64,000 nt of DNA from Shewanella glacialimarina (GTDB lineage Bacteria > Pseudomonadota > Gammaproteobacteria > Enterobacterales > Shewanellaceae), in contig NZ_CP041216.1 in NCBI RefSeq assembly GCF_020511155.1, positions 372,001 through 436,000 of the forward strand, given 5' to 3'. Positions 1-6,990 of this stretch are shown here, piece after piece. Both the position numbers and the translations under genes were made by a program. The notes beneath the pieces are model-generated. The model made no database searches, had not been told where the DNA came from, and saw only the letters and a program-made list of their open reading frames with translations. Position 1 is the stretch's first letter, and every line of letters begins with the position of its first letter.

Positions 1-689
1 ATCGTCGTACTATTGAGCGCCGTATTACAGCGATGCAAGATTGGTTAGCAAACCCTGAGTTAATGGAAGCTGATAAAGATGCAGAATATGCTGAAATTAT
101 CGAAATTGACTTAAACGACATCAAAGAGCCAATCCTTTGTGCGCCAAACGATCCTGATGATGCAGTATTATTATCAAGCGTGGCACAAACTAAGATTGAC
201 GAAGTGTTTGTTGGTTCTTGTATGACTAACATAGGTCACTTCCGTGCGACCGGTAAGATGTTAGAAAAGTTTGCTACAACACTGCCAACACGTTTGTGGA
301 TTGCACCGCCAACTAAGATGGACCGCGATCAATTAACCGAAGAAGGTTATTACTCAATCTTCGGCCGTGTTGGTGCTCGCATCGAAATCCCTGGTTGTTC
401 TCTATGTATGGGTAACCAAGCACGTGTTGCAGAAGGTGCTACTGTAGTATCAACTTCTACGCGTAACTTCCCTAACCGTTTAGGTACTGGCGCAAACGTA
501 TACTTAGCATCTGCTGAGTTAGCAGCAGTTGCCGCGTTATTGGGTCGCCTACCTTCAGTTGAAGAGTATCAAACTTACGCTAAAGAATTAGATGCAACGG
601 CAGCTGATACTTACCGTTATTTGAACTTCGATCAAATCGACTCTTATACTAAGAAAGCCGGCAGCGTGATTATCCAATCAGCGGTTTAA
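1..689 (+). CDS. acnB: Aconitate hydratase B, C-terminal part (5' end outside window)
   Basis: This is the C-terminal part of the bifunctional aconitase/2-methylisocitrate dehydratase of the TCA cycle, a cytosolic [4Fe-4S] enzyme. The open frame runs in from the left edge (first full codon at base 3), so the gene is cut by the window and not truncated biologically. The Fe-S ligand region is visible as GSCMTNIGHFRA followed by GCSLCMGNQ, and the active-site loop as STSTRNFPNRLG. These are characteristic of the AcnB branch. The reading frame ends cleanly at TAA and is followed by a strong hairpin with a T-tract, so acnB is probably the last gene of its transcript. Identification is confident; only the N-terminal portion cannot be assessed. 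Confidence 0.97.
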   Translation, partial: RRTIERRITAMQDWLANPELMEADKDAEYAEIIEIDLNDIKEPILCAPNDPDDAVLLSSVAQTKIDEVFVGSCMTNIGHFRATGKMLEKFATTLPTRLWIAPPTKMDRDQLTEEGYYSIFGRVGARIEIPGCSLCMGNQARVAEGATVVSTSTRNFPNRLGTGANVYLASAELAAVAALLGRLPSVEEYQTYAKELDATAADTYRYLNFDQIDSYTKKAGSVIIQSAV

Positions 690-714
690 GCTTGAACTAG
701 TTAATCGTTGAATT

Positions 715-745
715 AAAAATGCCAGCAGAAATGCTGGCATTTTTG
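715..745 (+). terminator. Rho-independent terminator of acnB
   Basis: A 13-bp perfect inverted repeat (AAAAATGCCAGCA / TGCTGGCATTTTT) with a GAAA tetraloop, followed by a T-rich run, lies 26 nt after the acnB stop. It is symmetrical enough to work in both directions, so it may also stop transcription from the minus-strand gene that follows. Confidence 0.9.
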
Positions 746-822
746 TTTGTGATGCTAAATGTTTCAGTTATGGAGTGGACTTATAGTTTTGGAAATATAA
801 TTGAAGGTTATACTGATTAATA

Positions 823-1442
823 TTAAGGCTTATTTTCAATGTTTAAGGCAAATTTCGTAAGTTTATCACTAAAGTGAACTGCAATTTTTTGGACTATTTT
901 TAAGTAATTATTGTCCTTGCTTATTTCGGCATACAAGTTAATTTTTAATGATGATGGATGGATTAGTTTTGAGCAAAGCTTATAAATGCTAGATAATCAT
1001 TTAGATAACCATACTTATCTGCTAGGGGTTTTATTTGAAATGGGCCTTTCGATTCATACTTGCTTTCTTCGTGGGCTTTGTCCTTAAGTTGCTGCATATT
1101 TTCTAGTATAGAAGTATCAAGTCCATTAGATTGAAATAAAGAAACGAAGCCTTTGTTAATGTCTGTAGAATCTTTGTGTGACTGCCCAATCCAGTTGCTT
1201 AATGCTATTTCATCTTCAGAAATATGCCGTAAAATTAAGTATAGTTCGAATATATTTCGTGTATGTAGACTGGATGAGGTTAAATCGTCAATTTTGTTGA
1301 TCAGATCATCAATTTCTATAGCAGAAGCTTTCAATATTGCATAAAAAGCTTGGTTGAAAATAGTGTGCTCATAGGACTCGATTTCATTTGCTAAGGTATT
1401 TATCTTATTTAAGCATAAATTTAAATTATCTGAATTAGTCAA
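823..1442 (-). pseudogene. Small DUF5677-like gene broken by a single-base frameshift
   Basis: The open frame from 1442 gives 159 residues and stops at 963. An adjacent frame continues from about 985 to a stop at 823. If one T is restored in the short T-run near 983-987, the product becomes about 206 residues and reads through as DYLAFYKLCSKLIHPSSLK. That joins the two halves into the pattern Y-x-L-x-S-K-x-[IV]-H-P-S, which I associate with DUF5677-type proteins, and the first half carries the matching RNIFELYLILRHI segment. The gene is very AT-rich, has no signal peptide and stands alone. Function is unknown. The frameshift is read directly from the sequence; the family call is an inference. 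A sequencing error or a naturally short protein are the alternatives. Confidence 0.6.
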
Positions 1443-1733
1443 TTGATCTCTTTAAAATGTAGAATACTGTAGTGAATAATAATTATAGTGCATTATTTTT
1501 TATATTAAGTGGAAAATAATTTTGTATCTATTATCAGATCTGATCGAGCTAGTAAGTAACCCTACTGAGAATTAACATTAAAGCCTCTCCAAACGATTTT
1601 TTGATTACATTTATATAAGTCCAGAACTTGAATCTAACTAATTGCCTGTCGCAGGTTTATGTGCAGATAATCCAACGAGACGCCGGCTGTTGATTTATAA
1701 AGAAGCATCCATGTGGGCTTGACCAAAACCAAT
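1443..1733. other. Intergenic AT-rich spacer
   Basis: I see no gene here. It holds the presumed promoter of the frameshifted gene to its left and merges on the right into the repeat patchwork. A short GC-rich stretch around 1640-1690 resembles repeat debris. Confidence 0.5.
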
Positions 1734-1804
1734 AACATCCTTGTTAAACTGCCAGTTCGGCATCCATGCCTCTCGCTCAAAACGTTTCACACCATGAAAC
1801 TTCG
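1734..1804 (-). repeat. Inverted copy of the 71-bp module found at 2367-2437
   Basis: Read on the minus strand, this segment matches the insertion inside the second direct repeat. Shared blocks are CGAA-TTTCATGG, TGAAACG, GCGAGA, CATGGATGCCGAACTGGCAG and ACAAGGATGTT, with scattered mismatches. A short open frame on the minus strand (1695-1898) crosses it but looks like translated repeat, not a gene. Confidence 0.7.
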
Positions 1805-1835
1805 CCTTGGTTTTGGATACTCGCTGGCTCATCTG

Positions 1836-2134
1836 CACCTGAAATTTTTGTTTCTTCGATTTGGCATTGTTGGTGGCTACATTTAAAAGCAAAAGCAAAA
1901 GGCTGGATTCCCGATAAGAGATCTCGGGAATGACGGTTTGAACATTACTTCAAGTGAGGGTAAATCGAAGAGATAGAATATCAGGCGCAAGCGCGGCTGT
2001 GACCGTCGATGGCAGGGATGCCATCGTTGAGCTTACATGGACGTACTTGCAGCGTGTCACAGAAGTGCTTGCGCTAAAGCCTGCGGCAGGCAATTGATTA
2101 CAGTAATGGTACTGTATAAATTTAACGATCAAAT
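1836..2134 (+). repeat. Direct repeat copy 1, palindromic intergenic element
   Basis: Shared with 2191-2569 from CACCTGAAATTTTT to the end TTTAACGAT-AAATA. Inside it are a hairpin ATTCCCGA...TCTCGGGAAT, a long imperfect stem formed by GCGCAAGC...CTGTGAC and GTCACAG...GCTTGCGC, and a perfect small hairpin GATGGCA-GGGA-TGCCATC in its loop. Copy 1 carries one extra AAAAGC unit near 1888. The structure suggests a non-coding mobile or REP/MITE-like element. I recall similar sequences from Shewanella intergenic regions, but no search was run. Confidence 0.75.
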
Positions 2135-2190
2135 AGCAAAACTGCCATGAAATTAATTATCTCTATTTAGATATTCACAGAATAACGCCA

Positions 2191-2569
2191 CACCTGAAAT
2201 TTTTATCTCCTCTATTTGACATTGTTGGTTGCTACACTTAAAAGCAAAAGGCTGGATTCCCGATAAAAGATCTCGGGAATAACGGTTTGAACATTACTTC
2301 AAGTGAGGGTAAATCGAAGAGATAGAATATCTGGTGCAAGCGCGGCTGTGGCCGTCGATGGCAGGGCGAATTTTCATGGTATGAAACGCTATGGGCGAGA
2401 GTCATGGATGCCGAACTGGCAGTTACACAAGGATGTTGTTTAAAATCGTTGAGCTTACAGGGACTTATTCTATATAAAGAGTGCAGCGTGACACAGAAGT
2501 GCTTGCGCCAAAGCCTGCAGCAGGCAATTGATTACAGTAATGGTACTGTATAAATTTAACGATTAAATA
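2191..2569 (+). repeat. Direct repeat copy 2, interrupted by a 78-bp module
   Basis: This is the same element as copy 1, with two differences. The small GATGGCA hairpin is split after GATGGCAGGG by a 78-bp insert (2367-2444) that is the inverted relative of 1734-1804. There is also a short extra stretch (TATTCTATATAAAGA) near 2465. The repeat runs right up to, and slightly into, the 3' end of trmH: the TAA stop of trmH (2563-2565) lies inside the shared block. Confidence 0.75.
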
Positions 2570-3267
2570 ACTAAATCAGCATTAGGATCCGGTTCTCGCA
2601 TCCTTTGCCACCAGGTTGCATTGGCCTCTATTTGTCCTTGCTGATCAATTTTCGGATAAGGGATATTTTTACGTCGACAGGCTTTTGCATAAACTGGGTG
2701 GCCTTGCTCGAACAACATTTTCTGACAATAAGCCTCATCTAAATGACGAGTGCCATACATGCCTGCTTGTTCACGTTGGCGTTGTGCTTCATACATGATC
2801 AATGCAGAAGCGACCGATACATTGAGCGATTGCACCATACCAAGCATAGGGATAATGATATGTTGGTTAGCAATCGCTAGCCCTTCATCACTGACACCGT
2901 CACGCTCGTTGCCCATGATGATCACCGTTGGTTTGGTGTAGTCTATTTCGCGAAAGTCGACGGCGGTGTCAGAAAAGTTGGTAGCCAGCACTTGCATGCC
3001 CTGAGCAGTAAACTGAGAAGCCGCTTGGCTCATGTTGTCATACACTATGGTTTTTACCCATTGCTGACTCCCAGAGGCTGTATTGCCTGATACTCGCATT
3101 TGAACGTCAGGCCATACAGCATGAACTTGATGTATACCCACGGCATCTGCGGTGCGAATAACCGCAGCAATGTTTTGGGTTTTATGGACAGTATCTAAAC
3201 ATAAAGTGAGATCAACCTGGCGGTTATCTAGCATTTGATTAATACGGGCGAAACGTTCAGGGCTCAT
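2563..3267 (-). CDS. trmH: tRNA (guanosine-18-2'-O)-methyltransferase TrmH
   Basis: Methylates the 2'-OH of G18 in the tRNA D-loop using S-adenosylmethionine. The 234-residue protein has the SPOUT (trefoil-knot) fold signatures: N-x-x-A-x-x-R-x-A-[DE] near the N-terminus (KTQNIAAVIRTADAVG), the middle motif GNERDGVSDEGL, and the knot motif MLGMVQSLNVSVASALIMYE. Length matches the TrmH family. It lies 96 nt downstream of ridA on the same strand, consistent with the spoT-ridA-trmH order I associate with relatives. The last codons and stop lie inside a repeat element, but the protein appears full length. Paralogous SPOUT rRNA methylases are the alternative; the context supports TrmH. Confidence 0.93.
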   Translation of the reverse strand: MSPERFARINQMLDNRQVDLTLCLDTVHKTQNIAAVIRTADAVGIHQVHAVWPDVQMRVSGNTASGSQQWVKTIVYDNMSQAASQFTAQGMQVLATNFSDTAVDFREIDYTKPTVIIMGNERDGVSDEGLAIANQHIIIPMLGMVQSLNVSVASALIMYEAQRQREQAGMYGTRHLDEAYCQKMLFEQGHPVYAKACRRKNIPYPKIDQQGQIEANATWWQRMREPDPNADLVI

Positions 3268-3363
3268 AATAAATATTCGGTAAAATTTTAGCTAACAACA
3301 AGTAAACAAAAGGGCGCATAAGCGCCCTCTATACTGAGTAATATTGGACGTTAATGACAGAGC

Positions 3364-3747
3364 TTATAGCTCCATAATGCCGTCCATTTCAACCAATGAG
3401 CCTTTTGGTAGCTCTTTTACCCCAATAGCAGCACGTGCTGGGTAAGGCTGTTGGAAGTAGCGACTCATAATGTCATTCACTGTGGCAAAGTGTGACAAGT
3501 CAGTTAAGAAGATATTTAACTTCACTATGTCTGACATTTTTCCGCCAGCAGCGTCACACACCGCGGTTAAGTTTTCAAATACTTGCACAACCTGTGCAGA
3601 AAACTCATCGCTTACCATGGTCATGGTTTTAGGGTCTAACGGAATTTGACCAGATAGATAAACAGTAGTGCCGACCTTTACAGCCTGAGAATAAGTGCCA
3701 ATCGCCTGCGGTGCTTTGTCAGTAGCAATGATAATTTTTTCAGCCAT
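3364..3747 (-). CDS. ridA: RidA/YjgF-family 2-iminobutanoate/2-iminopropanoate deaminase
   Basis: Hydrolyses reactive enamine/imine intermediates released by PLP-dependent enzymes such as threonine dehydratase, protecting other PLP enzymes. The 127-residue protein is the usual length. It carries the family signatures [19 protein letters not shown] near the N-terminus and [21 protein letters not shown] at the C-terminus, with the catalytic Arg of the PARAAIGV motif and the conserved Glu near the end. The trimeric cytosolic fold is known for the family. It is separated from spoT, its expected upstream neighbour, by the plus-strand cassette at 4021-6892. It therefore probably has its own promoter in the AT-rich gap at 3748-4020. 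Confidence 0.95.
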   Translation of the reverse strand: MAEKIIIATDKAPQAIGTYSQAVKVGTTVYLSGQIPLDPKTMTMVSDEFSAQVVQVFENLTAVCDAAGGKMSDIVKLNIFLTDLSHFATVNDIMSRYFQQPYPARAAIGVKELPKGSLVEMDGIMEL

Positions 3748-4020
3748 CTTGTGCTCTCTTGTTGTTTATTATCGGTAAATTCAGTTATATAATGTATCTA
3801 CTTAAGGGTGAACGAGCAATAGTATTTAAATATGTTTTGATTTTAAATATATTGCTTTATAGCCCTGTAAATGGATAACTCTCGTAAAAGGGGTATTGTA
3901 TTAAGTAATAACACCCATCACTAAGTGTTACTTCGTGCTTGAAAACCAATCATTTATAGCTATATAAAAAATAGATAAAGCGCCTTATTATATAGCATTT
4001 AAATTTCAAGGATGATTAAC

Positions 4021-5235
4021 ATGACATGGAAAAACATCAATACAGGCGTTAACGCGCAGTCAGGAGAGACTTTAGCACCCCATAGTTTAATGGGTTTAGA
4101 TCATCAAATGGCTTTAGAGCATGGCGTGCGCTTGCCACAAAACTTTAATTGTAAAAAAGTTGAATTCACATATCAAGCACTGGTCATGCTGCAAAGCCTT
4201 AATGATTATGACCAGAAACAAGTGATTAAAGAAATTGAGTTTATCAGTATACACCCCACAGCAGCGTCTTCTATTAAGCAAAGCCGAAACCCCTTCAGGC
4301 ATATGCGCCGTACTAATATCCCCTTCCGTAACTATCATTATTTCATCGACTATAAAATAGCCGCTAACGGCCAAGTGCAAGTCACCGATATATTATTTGA
4401 TAAGCAATTATATGGCAGCAAAGATCGTCATACTGATGAACGTACCATGTTGTATCGAGTAGAAAGGATTGGCGTTGGGGAAAAATATGATGGCGCGAAA
4501 ACAGATGATGAAATAAAAGTACTGATCAATGAATGGGGGCGCCCAACACCAAGTACACAAGTGAATACTGCCCATGCTGCGGTTAATGGTATGTTAAATG
4601 AGTTTGCTAAAGCGCAGTGGTTAATGGGCACCCATTTAGACAGTGCTTATCAAAGCGATAGTATAAAAGCCTATACCTTGTTTCATAATCCCAGTGATAA
4701 AGCCGTACGTGATTTATATGAATGTGCTTTTGACAAAGGTCAAAGTAATACTTCGCATAATGCTCAGCACTTGGCGGCGGTGCTAAAACAAAATCAGCAA
4801 TTAGGCAAAAAGGTCAAGTGGGTCGCCCACAGCCAAGGGGCGATTATATTTTTATCAGCGTTGCAATATTATCGAGTCAATTATCAAGGGCAATTAACGG
4901 GTCAAGAGCTAGCGATTCATGGTAGTGGTGCTAATGTGGCCGACTTGCAACAAGTTGCTAAGTTAGTGGGGTTGAAAACTCATCAGCCACGAAATAATCC
5001 GTTTGACGTGGTGCCCAATATTGCCGGTAAAAATGATCTGTCAAAAAGTAGTTTTGCGCGGTCGTTAAAATTTGCTAGCGCATTGCTAGGCTCACCTGGT
5101 GTAAGTCCGCATACCTTGCCATTTCTCGGGGTGAAAACCTATCACCAGCAGCTAGTGATGCTAGGTGATCATAAACGGGCTGCATATGTTAAAAAATATA
5201 TAACTAAAGCGGAACAGATGAGCCAACTATTATGA
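4021..5235 (+). CDS. Putative antibacterial toxin: alpha/beta-hydrolase (lipase-like) domain with a RelE-like N-terminal segment
   Basis: 404 residues from ATG 4021, chosen because AAGGA (4008-4012) sits 8 nt upstream; an in-frame ATG at 4012 overlaps that site. The C-terminal half has the nucleophile elbow VKWVAHSQGAIIF with Ser about residue 271, then plausible catalytic Asp (NPFDVVPN) and His (KTYHQQL). The preceding YTLFHNPSDKAVRDLYECAFDKG resembles hydrolase domains at the tips of polymorphic toxins and type VI lipase effectors. Residues about 35-120 resemble a ParE/RelE-like fold, ending in NYHYFIDYKIAANGQVQV, which is a weak call. There is no signal peptide and no PAAR, Rhs or VgrG part. 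The stop overlaps the next start by 4 nt, so the three genes form one operon. The role as a secreted phospholipase is inference; a housekeeping hydrolase is possible. Confidence 0.6.
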   Translation: MTWKNINTGVNAQSGETLAPHSLMGLDHQMALEHGVRLPQNFNCKKVEFTYQALVMLQSLNDYDQKQVIKEIEFISIHPTAASSIKQSRNPFRHMRRTNIPFRNYHYFIDYKIAANGQVQVTDILFDKQLYGSKDRHTDERTMLYRVERIGVGEKYDGAKTDDEIKVLINEWGRPTPSTQVNTAHAAVNGMLNEFAKAQWLMGTHLDSAYQSDSIKAYTLFHNPSDKAVRDLYECAFDKGQSNTSHNAQHLAAVLKQNQQLGKKVKWVAHSQGAIIFLSALQYYRVNYQGQLTGQELAIHGSGANVADLQQVAKLVGLKTHQPRNNPFDVVPNIAGKNDLSKSSFARSLKFASALLGSPGVSPHTLPFLGVKTYHQQLVMLGDHKRAAYVKKYITKAEQMSQLL

Positions 5236-6077
5236 AAAAATTAATCAAAGCGTTAGGGCGAGGCTTTGTTGGTGGAGCAGACTTTACTCAGTTGATTACA
5301 GAACGATTTATTTTAGAAGATAAAATTCTTAAAGTCACCATTCCGATAAGTAATGTTGCCGCAAGACAAACTCCTAAAGAAGTCAATTATCCGTATCGTA
5401 ATAAAAATTGGTTTAGTACACATCAAAGAATATATAGCCATCAGACCTACGTGCATATCTATACACGTGTTTGGGTATATTTACCGATAATTGGTATTTT
5501 ACCCAGTAGTGAATATGGCATGCTAGGGTGTTCTTTTCATATAAGAAAGGCCCCCAAGGGGGTGAATGCTCTCGATAATAAGGCTTTAGGGCTGTGGCTT
5601 AATCAAGAGTATGATGAATATTATAATCACCCGGAGCCTGGAGAGAGAGGAATAGGTTGGAATACTAAATTGAGAAACGAAATGAGTAAGCATAAGACCT
5701 TGGATGATGAAACCATGCAGATTCAAACAAATGCATATATAAATGCCAGTGGTTACCCGGCCATTCCTGCAGCAACTATGGTTGATGTTAATAATACACA
5801 ATGGGTATTCTTTCAATTACTGAAGCCAAATCACCGAAGTCGGACAGATATGTATTGTTTAGGTCTGGATGAAGGCCATTATTTGGTCGTTGATTTCAGC
5901 CATCAAGTTGACCGCTCAGACAAGCACAAAAAGTGGCGCAAGGCTGCCAATCAAACCCAACAAAGGGTGATGGAAATGGTGTCATTAACTGATTATGTTG
6001 CAGAGGAGCCACAAACGCTACTAACCAATGATACTTCGTCAGCTCCACAAACTTCATTTGGGCAAGAAACGGCATAA
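5232..6077 (+). CDS. Candidate immunity/partner protein, paralogue 1
   Basis: Unrecognised 281-residue protein. It starts inside the ATGA overlap with the hydrolase gene and ends in a TAATG overlap with its own paralogue, so it is translationally coupled on both sides. Features are GRGFVGGADFTQL at the N-terminus, a hydrophobic segment VYLPIIGILPSSEYGM near the middle, a YDEYYN motif, and a charged tail with SDKHKKWRKAANQTQQ. There is no signal peptide, lipobox or convincing membrane helix, so a cytoplasmic location is likely; this is unlike the periplasmic lipoproteins that commonly protect against lipase effectors. The immunity role rests only on operon position and tandem duplication. A co-effector or adaptor is possible. 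Confidence 0.5.
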   Translation: MKKLIKALGRGFVGGADFTQLITERFILEDKILKVTIPISNVAARQTPKEVNYPYRNKNWFSTHQRIYSHQTYVHIYTRVWVYLPIIGILPSSEYGMLGCSFHIRKAPKGVNALDNKALGLWLNQEYDEYYNHPEPGERGIGWNTKLRNEMSKHKTLDDETMQIQTNAYINASGYPAIPAATMVDVNNTQWVFFQLLKPNHRSRTDMYCLGLDEGHYLVVDFSHQVDRSDKHKKWRKAANQTQQRVMEMVSLTDYVAEEPQTLLTNDTSSAPQTSFGQETA

Positions 6078-6892
6078 TGGGTTTATTGAAGAGTTTATGG
6101 CGAGGCTTTGTTGGCGGTGCAGACTTTACTCAGCTAGTCACTGAGCGGTTTATTTTAGAAGATAAACTGTTAAAAATAACTATGCCAGTCAGTAATATTG
6201 CTACGGAAGAGCCCCCAAAAGAAGTTAATTATCCTTATAGAAGCAACTATTGGTTTGGTCAGAAACAAAAAACTCACACCCATGAAACTTATGTTCATAT
6301 CTATACTGAGTTGTGGATGTACTTACCTATTATCGGTATTCTACCGAGTAGTGAATATGGTATGCAGGGCTGCACATTTAGAATAAAAAAAAACCCTGAT
6401 GGTGTTAATGCGCTTGATAATGAGGCTCTAGGAGTTTGGGTGATACAAGAATATGATGAATATTATAATGACCCTATTCCTGGAGATAAAGCTCGAGGTT
6501 GCAATACCGAGTTAAGAGCTGAAATGAGTAGACATACAACGCTATCGGATGAGGTGATGGCGGAGCAACTGGAGGCTTATATTAGTGGCAGTGGCTATCC
6601 GCCGATTCCTGATGCAACCACGGTACAAATTAATAATACTGAATGGGTATTTTATCAACTGGTCAACCCCCGTTTAAGAAGTAGAAAAGACATGTATTGT
6701 TTAGGTTTAGATGAAGGCCATTATTTAGTGGTGCGTTTTAGCCATCGTGTAGACCGTTCTGATAAGCATAAAAAGTGGCGTAAGGCGGCCAATCAAACCC
6801 AACAAAGGGTGATGGAAATGGTGTCATTAACGGATTATGTTGCAGAGGACCGACAACTGCTACTAACCAATGATACTTCGTCAGTTGAGTAA
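6077..6892 (+). CDS. Candidate immunity/partner protein, paralogue 2
   Basis: A 271-residue paralogue of the preceding protein, about two-thirds identical by eye over the body (shared GFVGGADFTQL, FILEDK, PKEVNYPYR, TYVHIYT, LPIIGILPSSEYGM, QEYDEYYN). The last 90-100 coding bases are almost identical at the DNA level, which suggests recombination between the copies. Relative to paralogue 1 it acquires an earlier stop (TNDTSSVE then TAA), and the homologous tail continues untranslated. Duplicated divergent immunity genes behind a single toxin are common in polymorphic toxin loci; applying that here is inference. Confidence 0.5.
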   Translation: MGLLKSLWRGFVGGADFTQLVTERFILEDKLLKITMPVSNIATEEPPKEVNYPYRSNYWFGQKQKTHTHETYVHIYTELWMYLPIIGILPSSEYGMQGCTFRIKKNPDGVNALDNEALGVWVIQEYDEYYNDPIPGDKARGCNTELRAEMSRHTTLSDEVMAEQLEAYISGSGYPPIPDATTVQINNTEWVFYQLVNPRLRSRKDMYCLGLDEGHYLVVRFSHRVDRSDKHKKWRKAANQTQQRVMEMVSLTDYVAEDRQLLLTNDTSSVE

Positions 6893-6941
6893 GCTTCACC
6901 TAGGCAAGAAACGGTATAATGGGTTGATTAAAAAAAATTAA
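6893..6941 (+). pseudogene. Scar of a third paralogue copy
   Basis: Directly after paralogue 2, the bases repeat the junction between paralogues 1 and 2: GGCAAGAAACGGTATAATGGG here against GGCAAGAAACGGCATAATGGG before 6077. The new ATG at 6919 would read M-G-stop-L-K-K-I, against M-G-L-L-K-S-L in paralogue 2, and homology then disappears. This marks a lost or partially duplicated third copy. Confidence 0.6.
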
Positions 6942-6947
6942 AGTTTG

Positions 6948-6978
6948 ACTAACAAGGTGTAAATCACACCTTGTTAGT
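6948..6978. terminator. Convergent terminator between the toxin cassette and spoT
   Basis: Perfect 13-bp inverted repeat ACTAACAAGGTGT / ACACCTTGTTAGT with a 5-nt loop, placed between the plus-strand cassette and the minus-strand spoT. On the minus strand it is followed after a short spacer by a run of eight T, so it most likely serves spoT; the T-tract on the plus side is poor. Confidence 0.75.
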
Positions 6979-6990
6979 ATTGTCTTGGGT

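Noticed and set aside
1695-1898. 67-codon minus-strand open frame
   Set aside because: It lies almost entirely in repeat sequence shared with another locus; the apparent protein is translated repeat, and there is no ribosome site.
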